64,000 nucleotides of DNA from Jiangella muralis (GTDB lineage Bacteria; Actinomycetota; Actinomycetes; Jiangellales; Jiangellaceae). The notes under the pieces were generated by a model. The model was not told the DNA's origin. It did not search any database and saw only the letters and a program-made list of their open reading frames with translations. Shown one piece after another: positions 52,723 to 62,187 of this stretch. Made by a program: the position numbers and the translations under genes. The stretch covers positions 52,767 to 116,766 of the forward strand of contig NZ_KQ434760.1 of assembly GCF_001270745.1 (NCBI RefSeq), read 5' to 3'. Position 1 is the first letter of the stretch. Each line of letters starts with the position of its first letter.

Positions 52723-52737
52723 ACTGGACAGTCTAGT
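52723..52737. promoter_or_regulatory. TetR operator, distal copy
   Basis: ACTGGAC-A-GTCTAGT is a 7-1-7 inverted repeat with one mismatch; it lies 57 bp upstream of the TetR start. Confidence 0.75.
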
Positions 52738-52745
52738 CTGACCAC

Positions 52746-52760
52746 ACTGGACGGTCCAGT
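52746..52760. promoter_or_regulatory. TetR operator, proximal copy
   Basis: ACTGGAC-G-GTCCAGT is a perfect 7-1-7 palindrome, 23 bp from the first copy and 26 bp upstream of the DUF1905 gene. The pair should repress both directions. Confidence 0.82.
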
Positions 52761-52785
52761 TTGAACGAAACCGGAGGTGAGAGCG

Positions 52786-53085
52786 GTGTCCGCTACCGCA
52801 ACCGAGACCGGCCCGATCGACGTCAGGTTCGGCGCCACGCTCACGCAGGGCGGCGTCAACGCGCCGGACAGCTGGACGGTCGTCGTCATGGCCGACTCCG
52901 CGCGGGTGTTCGGCACCCGGCAGCCGGTGAAGGTCGCCGGCACCATGGACGGTCACCCGTTCGAGGCCACGCTGCTGCCGCTGGGCGACGGGACGCACAT
53001 CGTCCCGGTCAAGGCGGCCGTGCGGAAGGCCATCGGCAAGGGCGCCGGCGACGACGTCACCATCCACCTCCAGCACCGCCGCTGA
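52786..53085 (+). CDS. DUF1905 family protein
   Basis: 99 residues: IDVRFGATLTQGGVNAPDSWTVVVM ... VKVAGTMDGHPFEATLLPLGDGTHIVPVKAAVRKAIGKGAGDDVTIHL. This is the small beta-barrel of DUF1905. GTG at 52786 is chosen because GGAGG lies 8 bp before it. It is the first gene of the unit controlled by the TetR operators; an alpha/beta hydrolase follows 17 bp later. Confidence 0.85.
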   Translation: MSATATETGPIDVRFGATLTQGGVNAPDSWTVVVMADSARVFGTRQPVKVAGTMDGHPFEATLLPLGDGTHIVPVKAAVRKAIGKGAGDDVTIHLQHRR

Positions 53086-53102
53086 TTCCGAAGGAGCACG
53101 TC

Positions 53103-53888
53103 ATGACCGAGTACGTCACCACCGCCCTGGGCGACCGCGTCGCCTTCGACCGCTACGGCGACGGCCCCGGGCTGGTCTTCGTCGCCGGCGCCGGCCCGTT
53201 CCGCGCCATCGACCCGGTCACCACCGCGACCGCCGAGCTGGCGGCCGAGCAGGGCCTGGCCACGATCGTCTACGACCGCATCGGCCGCGGCGAGAGCGAG
53301 ACCACGAACACCCCCATCGGCCTGGACCGCGAGTTCGCCGCGCTGCGCGCGCTGATGGACCTCCTCGGCGGCAAGGCCGCGCTGTGCGGGCACTCGTCCG
53401 GCTGCTCGATCTCGCTGGCCGCGGCCGCGAACGGGCTCCCGGTGACGGCGTTGGCGCTGTGGGAGGCGCCGATCGCGCCGGTCGGCACCGTCGCCGAGTG
53501 GATCGGCGAGGTGGAGCGGCGCATGGACGCGGGCGACTTCGACGGCGCGCTGACCCACTACATGAAGGACATGCCGCCGGAGTGGCTGGCCGAGGCCAAG
53601 AAGGACCCGATGTACGACATGTTCGCCGCCCAGGTGGTCAGCTACCGCGCCGACGGCGAGTCGCTGGTCTGGGCCGACTCCGGGCCGCAGGCCGAGCTGT
53701 TCGCGAACGTCCGAGTGCCGACCGAGTTCCTGCTCGGCGAGAAGACGTTCGACGAGATGCACGCGGCCGCCGCGTCGGTGCTGGCCACCATCCCGGGCAG
53801 CGTCAAGAAGGAAATGCCGGGCGCCGACCACACCTGGGACGTCGCGCCGATGGCGGCCGAACTGGCGCGGTTCGTGACGTCGGCCTGA
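53103..53888 (+). CDS. Alpha/beta hydrolase
   Basis: The 261-residue enzyme has GPGLVFVAGAGPFRA (oxyanion), TIVYDRIGRGES, nucleophile elbow CGHSSGCS (Ser about 99), and a late His in GADHTW. The substrate is unknown. AAGGAGCACGTC precedes the ATG. It is in the TetR-controlled unit with DUF1905 and is convergent with the FAD/FeS enzyme gene. Confidence 0.9.
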   Translation: MTEYVTTALGDRVAFDRYGDGPGLVFVAGAGPFRAIDPVTTATAELAAEQGLATIVYDRIGRGESETTNTPIGLDREFAALRALMDLLGGKAALCGHSSGCSISLAAAANGLPVTALALWEAPIAPVGTVAEWIGEVERRMDAGDFDGALTHYMKDMPPEWLAEAKKDPMYDMFAAQVVSYRADGESLVWADSGPQAELFANVRVPTEFLLGEKTFDEMHAAAASVLATIPGSVKKEMPGADHTWDVAPMAAELARFVTSA

Positions 53889-53899
53889 CGGCGGCGGCG

Positions 53900-56740
53900 T
53901 CAGGCCGGGCGGGTCGCCTCCTCCAGCAGCTCCAGCACGTGCCGGTACGGCTTGCCGGTGGCGCGGGTCATGCCCAGTTCGCAGGTGCGGTTGCAGGACG
54001 CGTACCCGTCGGCCTCCCCCAGCGCGGCGACGGTGGCCGCCTCGGCCTCGGTCGCGCCACGGGTCAGCTCGGGGTGCAGCAGGCCGCGGTCGCCGGCGAA
54101 GCCGCAGCAGCCCCAGTTCGAGGGCACGACGGCCTCGCGGGCGACGGCCGCGCCGAGGGCGGCGAGGTCGTCGACGTCGCCCAGGTGGACGCTCGCGCAG
54201 GTCGGGTGCAGGACGACGCGGTCCAGCCGGCGGTCGTCGGCGACCGGCGCGAGCCGCGGCAGCACCGACGACCGGACGAACGCCACGGCGTCGACGACCG
54301 TCACCCGCTCCCACTTCGCCGCGTCGGGCGCAGGCAGGGAGGACGCCAGCCCGGCCAGCCCGTGCGAGCAGGACGACGCGTCGGCGACGACCGGCAGCCG
54401 GCCGTCGTCGGTGAGCGGCCAGAGCGCGGCGAACACCTGCTGCGCCATGACGGCGGCGCCCACCGTCAGCCCCTTCGACGCCCACGGCGTGCCGCAGCAC
54501 AGCGACGGCGTCCGCTCGGCGATCGCCACCGCCACGCCGGCCCGCGCCGCCAGCGCGAGGAACGCCGCGGTGACGCCGTCGCCGTCACCCTCGGGGGCGA
54601 ACAGCGCGCCGATGCAGGCCGGGAAGTACACCGCCTCGGCCGCGTGCGGCACTGGCCACGACGACGACGGCCGCGGCCGGCCGGGGCCCGGCAGCGAGCC
54701 GTCCGCCGCCGGGATCCACTCGGTCCCGAACACGGCCCTGGCCAGCGACGACGCACCTGACACGACGGGGCCGGGCACCACCGACGCGACCCGCAGGCCG
54801 GCCCGGGCGGCGGTGACGCCGGCGCCCCAGTGCCGGGCGGCGGTCTTCCCGGCCCGCTGCGCGACCGGGCCCAGCGACTCCGCCCGGCGGGCCTTCATCG
54901 CCTGGCCGGTGTCGATCTGCACCGGGCAGGCCGTGACGCAGAGCGAGTCGGCGGCGCACGTCTGCACGGCGTCGTAGCGGTACGCCTGCTCCAGCTCGGC
55001 CCGCACCTCGGGGGTGGCGACGGCGATCTCGCGCAGCAGCGCGATCCGCTGCCGGGGCGTCGTCGTGACCCCGCGCGACGGGCAGACCGGCTCGCAGTAA
55101 CCGCAGTCGACGCAGGTGTCGAGCGCGGGGTCGACGGGCGGGACGGTCTTGAGGTGGCGCAGGTGCGCCCGCGGGTCCTCGTCCAGGACGACCCCGGGCG
55201 CCAGCACGCCGCGCGGGTCGCACAGCTCCTTCACCTCGCGCATGACGGCGTACAGCTCGTCGCCGTACTGGCGGCGCACGTACGGCGCCATGATGCGGCC
55301 GGTGCCATGCTCGGCCTTGAGCGAGCCGTCGGCGCCGAGCACGAGGTCGACGAGGTCCTCGGTGAACGCCGCGTAGGCGTCCAGCTCGCGCGGGTCGTCG
55401 AGCCGCGGGGTGATCATGAAGTGCAGGTTGGCGTCGCGGGCGTGGCCGAAGATGACGGCGTCGCCGTACGCGTACCGGTCGAACAGCCCCTGCAGGTCGC
55501 GCACGGCCGGCCCGAGCGCGGGCGCCGGGACGACGATGTCCTCCAGCAGCGCGGTCGTCCCCTGCGGCCGGGCGCCGGCGACCGTCGCGTAGAGGCCCTT
55601 GCGGACGTGCCAGGCGGCGGCTCGCTGCCCCGGGTCGGTGGACAGCCCGCCGGGCGCGGTCAGCGGCAGCCGCTGGATGACCGCGCCGACGTCACCGGCC
55701 AGCGCGACCAGCTCGGCCGCCGACTCGGCCGCCACCTCGACCAGCAGTGCGGTGTGCTGCTCGATCCGCAGCGACCGGATCGTCTCCGGCGCCCGCGGGT
55801 CGGCCGCGGCGACCCGCAGCGACGTGGAGTCCATCAGCTCGACGGCGCCCGCACCGGCGCCGACCAGCGCGGGCAGCGCCGCGATGGCGGCGTCCAGGCG
55901 GTCGAACACGAGCAGCGCGGTCGCGACGTGTGGCAGCACCGGCAGCGTGTCGAACGTCGCCGACGCGACGAACGCCAGCGTCCCCTCCGACCCGACCACC
56001 AGGTGCGCCAGCAGGTCGGCCGGGCGGTCGTGGTCGAGGAACGCGTTGAGGCCGTAGCCCATGGTGTTCTTCATCGAGAACTGGTGCTCGATGCGCCCGC
56101 GCAGCACGGCGTCGGCACGCAGCCGGTCGCGCAGCCGGACCAGGCCCGCGTGCAGCTCGGGCTCCAGGGCGGCCAGCCGGCCGTCGGCGTCCGGCTCGGC
56201 GGTGTCGAGGTACGTACCGCTGGGCAGCACCAGCTCCAGCCCGGCCAGCGTGCGGTACGCCGTCGCCGTCGTCGAGCTGGTCATGCCGGAGGAGTTGTTC
56301 GCGACGACGCCGCCGACGGTGCAGGCGGCCTCGCTGGCCGGGTCCGGCCCGAGCCGGCGGCCGTACGGCGCCAGCGCGGCGTTGACCCGGCGCACGACCG
56401 CGCCCGGCTCGGCCCGCACCCGCACCCGCACGCCGTCGTCGTCGTCGAGCACCGTCACGGCGCCGAAGTGCCGCCGGGTGTCGACGAGGACGGCGTCGGT
56501 GCCGGCCTGGCCGGACAGGCTGGTCCCGCCGGAGCGGAACGTCAGCGCGACGCCGTCGCGGTGCGCGGTCGCGAGCAGTGCGGCCACCTCGGGCACCGAC
56601 GCCGGCGTCACCACCGCGGCCGGCGTCAGCAGATAGTGCGACGCGTCGTGCGCCATCCGGGCCCGGTCCGCGATGCGGTCACTGACCTGGGCCGATCCGA
56701 CCGCGGCTCGCAACGCGTCGACGTCGATGACGGGGGTCAC
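53900..56740 (-). CDS. FAD-linked D-lactate dehydrogenase-type enzyme fused to FeS domains
   Basis: The 946-residue protein has an FAD_binding_4 domain (about 38-180, TFRSGGTSLSGQAGTD, VGGVVANNSSGM), an FAD-oxidase C domain (about 260-520, with AEHGTGRI), two ferredoxin-type [4Fe-4S] motifs (CVDCGYCEPVCP near 540; CxxxxxCVTACP near 600) and two CCG domains (LCCGTPWASKG, GCCGFAGDRG). This is the Dld/GlcD-GlcF-like fusion that oxidises D-lactate or another 2-hydroxy acid and passes electrons to the quinone pool. It stands alone. Confidence 0.9.
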   Translation of the reverse strand: MTPVIDVDALRAAVGSAQVSDRIADRARMAHDASHYLLTPAAVVTPASVPEVAALLATAHRDGVALTFRSGGTSLSGQAGTDAVLVDTRRHFGAVTVLDDDDGVRVRVRAEPGAVVRRVNAALAPYGRRLGPDPASEAACTVGGVVANNSSGMTSSTTATAYRTLAGLELVLPSGTYLDTAEPDADGRLAALEPELHAGLVRLRDRLRADAVLRGRIEHQFSMKNTMGYGLNAFLDHDRPADLLAHLVVGSEGTLAFVASATFDTLPVLPHVATALLVFDRLDAAIAALPALVGAGAGAVELMDSTSLRVAAADPRAPETIRSLRIEQHTALLVEVAAESAAELVALAGDVGAVIQRLPLTAPGGLSTDPGQRAAAWHVRKGLYATVAGARPQGTTALLEDIVVPAPALGPAVRDLQGLFDRYAYGDAVIFGHARDANLHFMITPRLDDPRELDAYAAFTEDLVDLVLGADGSLKAEHGTGRIMAPYVRRQYGDELYAVMREVKELCDPRGVLAPGVVLDEDPRAHLRHLKTVPPVDPALDTCVDCGYCEPVCPSRGVTTTPRQRIALLREIAVATPEVRAELEQAYRYDAVQTCAADSLCVTACPVQIDTGQAMKARRAESLGPVAQRAGKTAARHWGAGVTAARAGLRVASVVPGPVVSGASSLARAVFGTEWIPAADGSLPGPGRPRPSSSWPVPHAAEAVYFPACIGALFAPEGDGDGVTAAFLALAARAGVAVAIAERTPSLCCGTPWASKGLTVGAAVMAQQVFAALWPLTDDGRLPVVADASSCSHGLAGLASSLPAPDAAKWERVTVVDAVAFVRSSVLPRLAPVADDRRLDRVVLHPTCASVHLGDVDDLAALGAAVAREAVVPSNWGCCGFAGDRGLLHPELTRGATEAEAATVAALGEADGYASCNRTCELGMTRATGKPYRHVLELLEEATRPA

Positions 56741-56820
56741 GAGGCGAACCTACCGGTGTGGCCTGACCACGCGTGCGGCGGTCCCTCCCGCCGTCGGCCC
56801 GGGGTCGCCCCGGACTCGGC

Positions 56821-57036
56821 TCAGCCGCGGACGAGGTCGCGGGCCCGCGCGGGTGCGTCGGCGTGGTCGTCGCGTTCGTGGATGACGTGGCGGACGCCGC
56901 GGAGGCGGGCCAGTTCGCGGCCCATGCGGGCCGCCGTCTCCTTGGTGCCCGCGCTGACGATGAGGCGGTCACCGTCCTCGAAGACGTTGGCCCACCGGTC
57001 GCCCCGTGGCACCGTGTGGATGTCCCCTGCAGCCAT
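56821..57036 (-). CDS. DUF2188 family protein
   Basis: 71 residues: DIHTVPRGDRWANVFEDGDRLIVSAGTKETAARMGRELARLRGVRHVIHERD. This is the two-part DUF2188 fold with HTVPR...W and HxR(D)G-like end (VIHERDD). Function unknown. GGGGTCGGC precedes ATG at 57036; upstream the 243-bp gap to 57279 holds no other feature. Confidence 0.75.
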   Translation of the reverse strand: MAAGDIHTVPRGDRWANVFEDGDRLIVSAGTKETAARMGRELARLRGVRHVIHERDDHADAPARARDLVRG

Positions 57037-57279
57037 GCCGACCCCCTGCTTTTCCGCGCTCACCACCATCGTCGTCCCGGAGCGGGGCCGCGCGCTGGCC
57101 TTTCGTCGACCTTTGCCGGTCCGTTCGGCAAACATGGTCGTCACCTGCGGCAGGTGTCGAGGGCGTCCTTCGTGGGTATCGGCAGGTACGTCCAGGAGAT
57201 CACCACCGTCTGGATTGGTCGGTAGCATGGCATCCCTGAGCTCGAGACGACCGCTCGGCGCGGGCGGAGTGGGGGGCGC

Positions 57280-57507
57280 ATGAACACGCCGGCGCGGCCG
57301 AAGCCGTCCGACCCCGAGTGGGACGGCGACGACCGCGACCTCGACGCCGTCGGGCTGGCGGCGCACTTCACCGAGTATGCGCAGCGCACCGGCATCCCGG
57401 CCGGCGACGGTGACGACGACCCTCGCGCTCAGCGGCGGGCCATCGGGGCCTGGCTGGACGAGCTGATCGCCGAGCTCGAGCGCGAAGCCGGCGACGCGCG
57501 GCCCTGA
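57280..57507 (+). CDS. Small acidic hypothetical protein
   Basis: 75 residues, hydrophilic and acidic (DPEWDGDDRDLDAVGLAAHFTEYAQRTG ... IGAWLDELIAELEREAG), mainly helical by pattern. No family is recognised. It has GGAGTGGGGGGCGC before the ATG. It converges with a TetR gene 21 bp away. Confidence 0.45.
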   Translation: MNTPARPKPSDPEWDGDDRDLDAVGLAAHFTEYAQRTGIPAGDGDDDPRAQRRAIGAWLDELIAELEREAGDARP

Positions 57508-57528
57508 CGCGGGCCGCGGCGGGGCCCG

Positions 57529-58113
57529 TCAGCGAGCATCCGCGGGCGGCCGGAGCAGCGCCCGCACCGACGCCGTCACGAGGCCCGGAACGGAGGCGGC
57601 GTCGAGGCGGCCGGCCCGCGCCTCCTCCGCCGCACCCTTAAGCAGGTAGTGGGAGGCACTGACCAGCCAGCCGATCGGGAGGTCGGCGCGGAACGCGCCG
57701 GAACCCTGGCCGCGCCGGATCAGCTCCTCCAGCCGGGCCGCCGGCGCGCCGTGCAGCTGCCGCACCCGTCCCGGCGGCAATACCTCCTGCGCGGCCGCGA
57801 GCAGCGACGACGACTCCGCGACCAACGACCAGCTGGACGCCAGCAGCCGGTCCAGCGCGGCGGCCGGGTCGCCGGCGAGGTCGATGGCGGAGAGCGTGCG
57901 CTCACCGTCGGCCAGGGCGTCGACCAGGGCCGCCTCGACCAGCTCGGCCCGGTTCGGGAAGTGGCCGTAGAGCGTCATGCGGCCCACGCCGGCGGCCGCT
58001 GCGATCTCGTCGATCGTCGCCGCGGGGTCGCGTCCGAGCAGCTCACGGGCGGCCGCGACGATGCGGGCGATGCTGCGCTCGGCGTCGGCGCGGCGGCGGG
58101 TCCGGGTCGTCAT
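57529..58113 (-). CDS. TetR family regulator of the MFS exporter
   Basis: The 194-residue repressor has HTH IVAAARELLGRDPAATIDEIAAAAGVGRMTLYGHFPNRAELVEAAL and an effector domain with AAQEVLPPGRVRQLHG. It is divergent from a DHA2 exporter, the classic repressor-exporter pair, with two long inverted repeats in the 90-bp gap. Its ligand is probably an exported compound. Confidence 0.93.
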   Translation of the reverse strand: MTTRTRRRADAERSIARIVAAARELLGRDPAATIDEIAAAAGVGRMTLYGHFPNRAELVEAALVDALADGERTLSAIDLAGDPAAALDRLLASSWSLVAESSSLLAAAQEVLPPGRVRQLHGAPAARLEELIRRGQGSGAFRADLPIGWLVSASHYLLKGAAEEARAGRLDAASVPGLVTASVRALLRPPADAR

Positions 58114-58122
58114 GAAGAAATC

Positions 58123-58150
58123 TTAGCTCGTACGGGAATATACGAGTTAA
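58123..58150. promoter_or_regulatory. TetR operator 1 (exporter unit)
   Basis: TTAGCTCGTA and TACGAGTTAA are 10-bp inverted arms with one mismatch around an 8-bp spacer. The site starts 9 bp upstream of the TetR start. Confidence 0.8.
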
Positions 58151-58164
58151 CCGCCTCCGTTCCC

Positions 58165-58190
58165 TAGTTCGTACTTCTACATACGAGTTA
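58165..58190. promoter_or_regulatory. TetR operator 2 (exporter unit)
   Basis: TAGTTCGTA and TACGAGTTA with the same 8-bp spacer; two mismatches. It is 42 bp from operator 1 (four helical turns) and touches the AAGGAGG ribosome site of the exporter gene. Confidence 0.75.
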
Positions 58191-58203
58191 AGGAGGCCGG
58201 ATC

Positions 58204-59586
58204 ATGACGCACGACGAGACGACGACGGCGGCGGTCGCGCCGCACCCCTGGCGCTGGCGGATCCTGGGCTTCCTCGGGGTCGCCCAGCTGATGCTGATCC
58301 TCGACGTCACCGTCGTGGCCATCGCGCTGCCGCAGATCGAGACCGACCTCGGCGCCAGCCGCGAGGCGTTGACCTGGACGGTCAGCGCGTACGCCCTCGC
58401 ATTCGGCGGGCTGATGCTGCTCGGCGGCCGGCTCGCCGACCTCGTCGGCGCCAAACGGGTCGTGCTCGCGGGCCTGGCGGTGTTCACGACCGCGTCGCTG
58501 CTCACCGGCCTGGCCGAATCGTCGGAACTGCTGATCGCCGGGCGCGTCGCCCAGGGCGTCGGGGCCGCGCTGCTGTCGCCGGCGGCGCTGTCGCTGGTCG
58601 TCACGCTGTTCGACGGCGACGAGCGCAACCGCGCGCTCGGCGTGTGGTCCGCCCTCGGCGGTGGCGGCGCGGCGCTCGGCGTGCTACTCGGCGGCCTGCT
58701 CACCGCGGGCCCGGGCTGGCCGTGGGTGTTCTTCGTGAACGTGCCGATCGGCCTGGTCATCGCGGTCGCGCTGGCTCGCCTGCTGCCCCGTCAGATCGTG
58801 CCGGCGCCGCGCGGCCGGCTGGACCTGTTCGGCGCCCTGCTGGTCACGGCGTCGTCCGGCACCCTGATCTACGCGCTCATCCAGGCCGGCGACGGCGGCT
58901 GGCTGACGGTGACGACGGGCCTGCTGGTGCTGGTCGCGGCGGCCGGCTACCTGGCGTTCGTGACGTGGCAGCGCCGCGCCGGCGCCCCGCTGATGGACGT
59001 CCGCCTGCTGGCCCGGCGGCCGGTGGCGACCGGGACGTTCCTGATCCTGCTGGCGACGGCGCTGATGATCGCGGTGTTCTTCCTCGGCACGTTCTACTTC
59101 CAGCACGCGCACTCGTACGGGCCGCTGCGCACGGGCCTGCTGTTCCTGCCGGTCGCGCTGGCCACGATGGTGGGCGCCCAGCTCACCGGACGGTCCATCG
59201 CCACGCTCGGCGCCCGGCGGCTCGGGGTGATCGGCCTGCTGGTGGCGGCCGCCGGCATGACGGTGCCCGCGCTCTGGCTGCACCCGGCGGCGGTCGTGGC
59301 CGGGGTGTCCGTCGGCGCGGCCGGCACCGGCGCCATCTTCGTCGTCGCGTCGGCGACGGCGCTCGGCCAGGTCGCGCCGCACGAGGCGGGCGTCGCGTCG
59401 GGCATCGTCAGCACGTTCCACGAGTTCGGCGCCGCCAGCGGCGCGGCCGTCGTCTCCAGCGTGGCCGCCGCCAGCATCGTCGGCGACACGCTGGACGGCT
59501 TCACCAACGCGTTCATCGTGGCCGCCGTCGCCGCGGCCGCGGCCGCGGTGGTCGCGGCGGTGATCACCCCGCGCCCGCAGGGCTGA
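58204..59586 (+). CDS. MFS drug exporter, DHA2 (14-helix) type
   Basis: The 460-residue protein has FLGVAQLMLILDVTVVAIALPQIETDLG (motif D1 of the DHA2 group), GGRLADLVGAKRVVLAGL (motif A) and GRVAQGVGAALLSPAALSLV (motif C region). It has about 14 membrane segments. AAGGAGG precedes the ATG. The substrate is not known; control by the divergent TetR is clear from the operators. Confidence 0.92.
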   Translation: MTHDETTTAAVAPHPWRWRILGFLGVAQLMLILDVTVVAIALPQIETDLGASREALTWTVSAYALAFGGLMLLGGRLADLVGAKRVVLAGLAVFTTASLLTGLAESSELLIAGRVAQGVGAALLSPAALSLVVTLFDGDERNRALGVWSALGGGGAALGVLLGGLLTAGPGWPWVFFVNVPIGLVIAVALARLLPRQIVPAPRGRLDLFGALLVTASSGTLIYALIQAGDGGWLTVTTGLLVLVAAAGYLAFVTWQRRAGAPLMDVRLLARRPVATGTFLILLATALMIAVFFLGTFYFQHAHSYGPLRTGLLFLPVALATMVGAQLTGRSIATLGARRLGVIGLLVAAAGMTVPALWLHPAAVVAGVSVGAAGTGAIFVVASATALGQVAPHEAGVASGIVSTFHEFGAASGAAVVSSVAAASIVGDTLDGFTNAFIVAAVAAAAAAVVAAVITPRPQG

Positions 59587-59595
59587 CGGCCCGGG

Positions 59596-59628
59596 GCTGC
59601 TCGCCCTCAGAGACTGTGGGCGAGCAGC
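59596..59628. terminator. Hairpin between exporter and convergent membrane gene
   Basis: GCTGCTCGCCC and GGGCGAGCAGC are perfect 11-bp arms around an 11-base loop. The right arm lies in the last codons of the minus-strand gene. Confidence 0.65.
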
Positions 59629-60122
59629 TCCAGCCCGATGATGACCAGGCCGAGAACGACCTCGGCGAACAGCACGACGGCCCGCTGCCACGTCGCCAGC
59701 CGGGCCCGGCGGGCGGCGAGGTAGCCGATGGCGGCGAGGGCCGCGACCAGGGCGATGCTGGACGCGCGGAGGGCGGTCTCGATCTCCCACACGTCCGCGA
59801 CGGCCAGGCCGATGAACACGGCCGGCAGCACCAGGGCGCCCAGCGCGCCGAAGCTGACCCGGGCCATGTGCCGCAGCTCGGACCGCACCGGCAGCGACTC
59901 GTGGACGGCGATGTGCGACACGATGTCGGCGACGAGCACGGCGAGGACGGTGCCGATGACGACGACGGCGAGCGACACCGCGGCCTCGCCGGCCGACACC
60001 GCGTGAGCGCGCAACGCCAGGACGACGGCGAGCGCGGTGAAGGTGATGTAGATGCGCTCCTTGAGGATGTCGGCGCGCTGGCCGGGCGGCAACTCGTCGT
60101 CGCGGCCCGGCTCGAGGCTCAT
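59607..60122 (-). CDS. Integral membrane protein, unknown
   Basis: 171 residues with about four membrane segments (from about 28, 48, 98, 125 and 148). [22 protein letters not shown] and [13 protein letters not shown] are the most distinctive parts. No family is recognised. ATGA overlap couples it to the F420-reductase-type gene upstream, so it belongs to the same three-gene unit. Confidence 0.75.
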   Translation of the reverse strand: MSLEPGRDDELPPGQRADILKERIYITFTALAVVLALRAHAVSAGEAAVSLAVVVIGTVLAVLVADIVSHIAVHESLPVRSELRHMARVSFGALGALVLPAVFIGLAVADVWEIETALRASSIALVAALAAIGYLAARRARLATWQRAVVLFAEVVLGLVIIGLELLAHSL

Positions 60123-60805
60123 CGTGCCAGCGTAGCGGCGCGGGCGGCGGCCACCTCGTGTCCGCGCGGCGTCGTCGGGAAGTCGTCCAGCAGCGCCCGC
60201 AGCTCGCCGGCGTCGACGTTCGCGCCGAAGACAGGGCTGAACGGCTCCATCCGCACCCCCTCGGCCAGCGGCCCGGCCACCACCGGGTCGAAGCCGAGCG
60301 CGTCGACGATCGCCGCCGCGCTCTCGACGTCGGCGGAGGCGTCGCCCGCGACGGCGATGGCCTTGCGATCCGCCGCGCCGGCGGGCCGCGAGCCGTCCTC
60401 GAGGTCGTGGTAGCCCATGTGGTTGAACGCCTTGACCACCCGCGACTCCGGCAGGAACGCCCGCACCAGCTCGCTGGACGACGTCCGCGGGTCGATGAGG
60501 TCGTCGCGGCCGCCGTCGACCTCCCACCAGTAGTTCATCGCGTCGAGCACGAGCTTGCCGCGCAGCGCGCCGGCCGGGATCGTCCGGTATTTCCCCAGCG
60601 GCAGTGCCAGCACGACGACGTCCGCCTCCTCGGCGGCCTGACGAGCGGTGACGGCGACCGCGCCGGGCGTGACGACGTCGACGATGAGCGCGATCCGCTC
60701 GACCGCGCCCGAGCCGGCGATCAGCACCCGGTACCCGGCGGCGACGGCGAGCCGGGCCAGCACCGTGCCGACCTTGCCGGCCCCCAGGATCCCGATGGTC
60801 GTCAC
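60119..60805 (-). CDS. NADPH-dependent F420 reductase-like protein
   Basis: The 228-residue Rossmann protein has [30 protein letters not shown], then [24 protein letters not shown] and [19 protein letters not shown]. These fit the NADP oxidoreductase coenzyme-F420-dependent family. Usual Fno start GxxGxxG is here GILGAGKVG. It overlaps the LLM gene (GTGA), giving a possible F420H2-supplying and -using pair. Confidence 0.83.
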   Translation of the reverse strand: MTTIGILGAGKVGTVLARLAVAAGYRVLIAGSGAVERIALIVDVVTPGAVAVTARQAAEEADVVVLALPLGKYRTIPAGALRGKLVLDAMNYWWEVDGGRDDLIDPRTSSSELVRAFLPESRVVKAFNHMGYHDLEDGSRPAGAADRKAIAVAGDASADVESAAAIVDALGFDPVVAGPLAEGVRMEPFSPVFGANVDAGELRALLDDFPTTPRGHEVAAARAATLAR

Positions 60806-61836
60806 GAGCCGGCCACCAGGTCGCGGACCAGCGGGACGACCTTCGACCCGTACAGCTCGACGGCGCGCAGCCGCGCGCTCACCGGCTGCGAGCCGGCGGT
60901 GTAGATGAGGTCGAACCGGCCGACGCCGAGGGTCTGGACGGCGCCGGCGATCTTGCGGGCGACCGTCTCCGGCGAGCCGACGTAGAGCGAGCCGTGCTCG
61001 ATCTCCTGCTCGAACTCGCGCGGGGTGATCGGCGGCCAGCCGCGCTCGCGGCCGATGCGGTCGCGGTTCACCTTGTACCGCGGGTAGTAGACCTCCCTGG
61101 CCTCCTCGTCGGTGTCGGCGACGAAGCCCGGCGAGTGCATGCCGACGGGGTGCGCGTCGGTGCCGAACTGGCCGGCCGCGCGCCGGTAGAGGTCGAGGTA
61201 GGGCGCGAACCGGTCCGGCGCCCCGCCGATGATCGCGAGCATCAGCGGCAGGCCGTAGTAGGCGGTGCGGACGACGGACTGCGGGGTGCCGCCGACGCCG
61301 ACCCAGGTGGTCAGCCGGCCCGACTCGGTCTTCGGGAACACGTCGGCGCCCTCCAGCGCGGCCCGCGTCGTGCCGCTCCAGGTCACCGGCTTCTCGTCGA
61401 GTAGTTGTGTGAACAGCTGCAGTTTCTCCTCGAACAGCTGGTCGTAGTCGGCGAGGTCGTACCCGAACAGCGGGAACGACTCGGTGAACGAGCCGCGGCC
61501 CAGGATCACCTCGGCCCGGCCGCTGGAGAGGGCGTCGACGGTGGCGAAACGCTGGAACACCCGGACCGGGTCGTCCGAGCTCAAGACCGTCACGCCCGAT
61601 CCGAGCCGGATGGACGACGTGCGCGCCGCGATGGCGGCCAGCACCGTCTCCGGCGTCGAGATCGAGTAGTCGGGACGGTGGTGCTCGCCCAGCGCGATCG
61701 CGTCGACGCCGAGGTCGTCGGCGAGGACGGCCTCGTCGACGACCTGGCGGATCGCCGCCGCATGGCTGACGGGTACGCCGTCGTCGCCCTCCGGCACGTC
61801 GCCGAAGGTGTCCAGTCCGAACGCGATGTCACTCAT
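60802..61836 (-). CDS. LLM-class flavin/F420-dependent oxidoreductase
   Basis: The 344-residue luciferase-like protein has [84 protein letters not shown], the common form of the group also annotated as SsuD/alkanal-monooxygenase-like. ATG at 61836 is preferred to a GTG at 61845. It heads a three-gene unit with a TGACATGTCA palindrome upstream. Confidence 0.9.
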   Translation of the reverse strand: MSDIAFGLDTFGDVPEGDDGVPVSHAAAIRQVVDEAVLADDLGVDAIALGEHHRPDYSISTPETVLAAIAARTSSIRLGSGVTVLSSDDPVRVFQRFATVDALSSGRAEVILGRGSFTESFPLFGYDLADYDQLFEEKLQLFTQLLDEKPVTWSGTTRAALEGADVFPKTESGRLTTWVGVGGTPQSVVRTAYYGLPLMLAIIGGAPDRFAPYLDLYRRAAGQFGTDAHPVGMHSPGFVADTDEEAREVYYPRYKVNRDRIGRERGWPPITPREFEQEIEHGSLYVGSPETVARKIAGAVQTLGVGRFDLIYTAGSQPVSARLRAVELYGSKVVPLVRDLVAGS

Positions 61837-62187
61837 GCCGTCCACAACATTGATGACATGTCAACTATTTCCCGCGGTGCACCGGGCCGCCGCCGGGCTC
61901 CTGTGGGCGGGATGACGATGTCCCGGCGGCGGGGTCCGTGAGCCCCCGGTCGCGGCCCTGGTCCGGCTCTCGCACCGCGCGACCGGGGGACGGAGACCCG
62001 GGATGCCTCTCGAATGGACCCGGGTCACGGGCAGCGGGTGCGGATTCCCCCGACTCGTCGCACTGCTGCTACGGCACCGTAAACCGCGCCACTCGCTGCC
62101 GGAACAGGAAGGCCGCGCAACCTTGCGCATTCCGGGCAGATCGTGCGTACGCTGGGGCAGCAGGGCCGGGCAGACCCGGGAGTGCCC
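61837..62187. promoter_or_regulatory. 351-bp divergent gap between LLM unit and AraC gene
   Basis: No gene is seen. TGACATGTCA at 61854-61863 is a perfect 10-bp palindrome inside TTGA...TCAA flanks, 18 bp upstream of the LLM start, possibly a MarR- or TetR-type site. A TTGCGC/TACGCT pair near 62123-62153 could be the AraC gene promoter. Confidence 0.4.
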
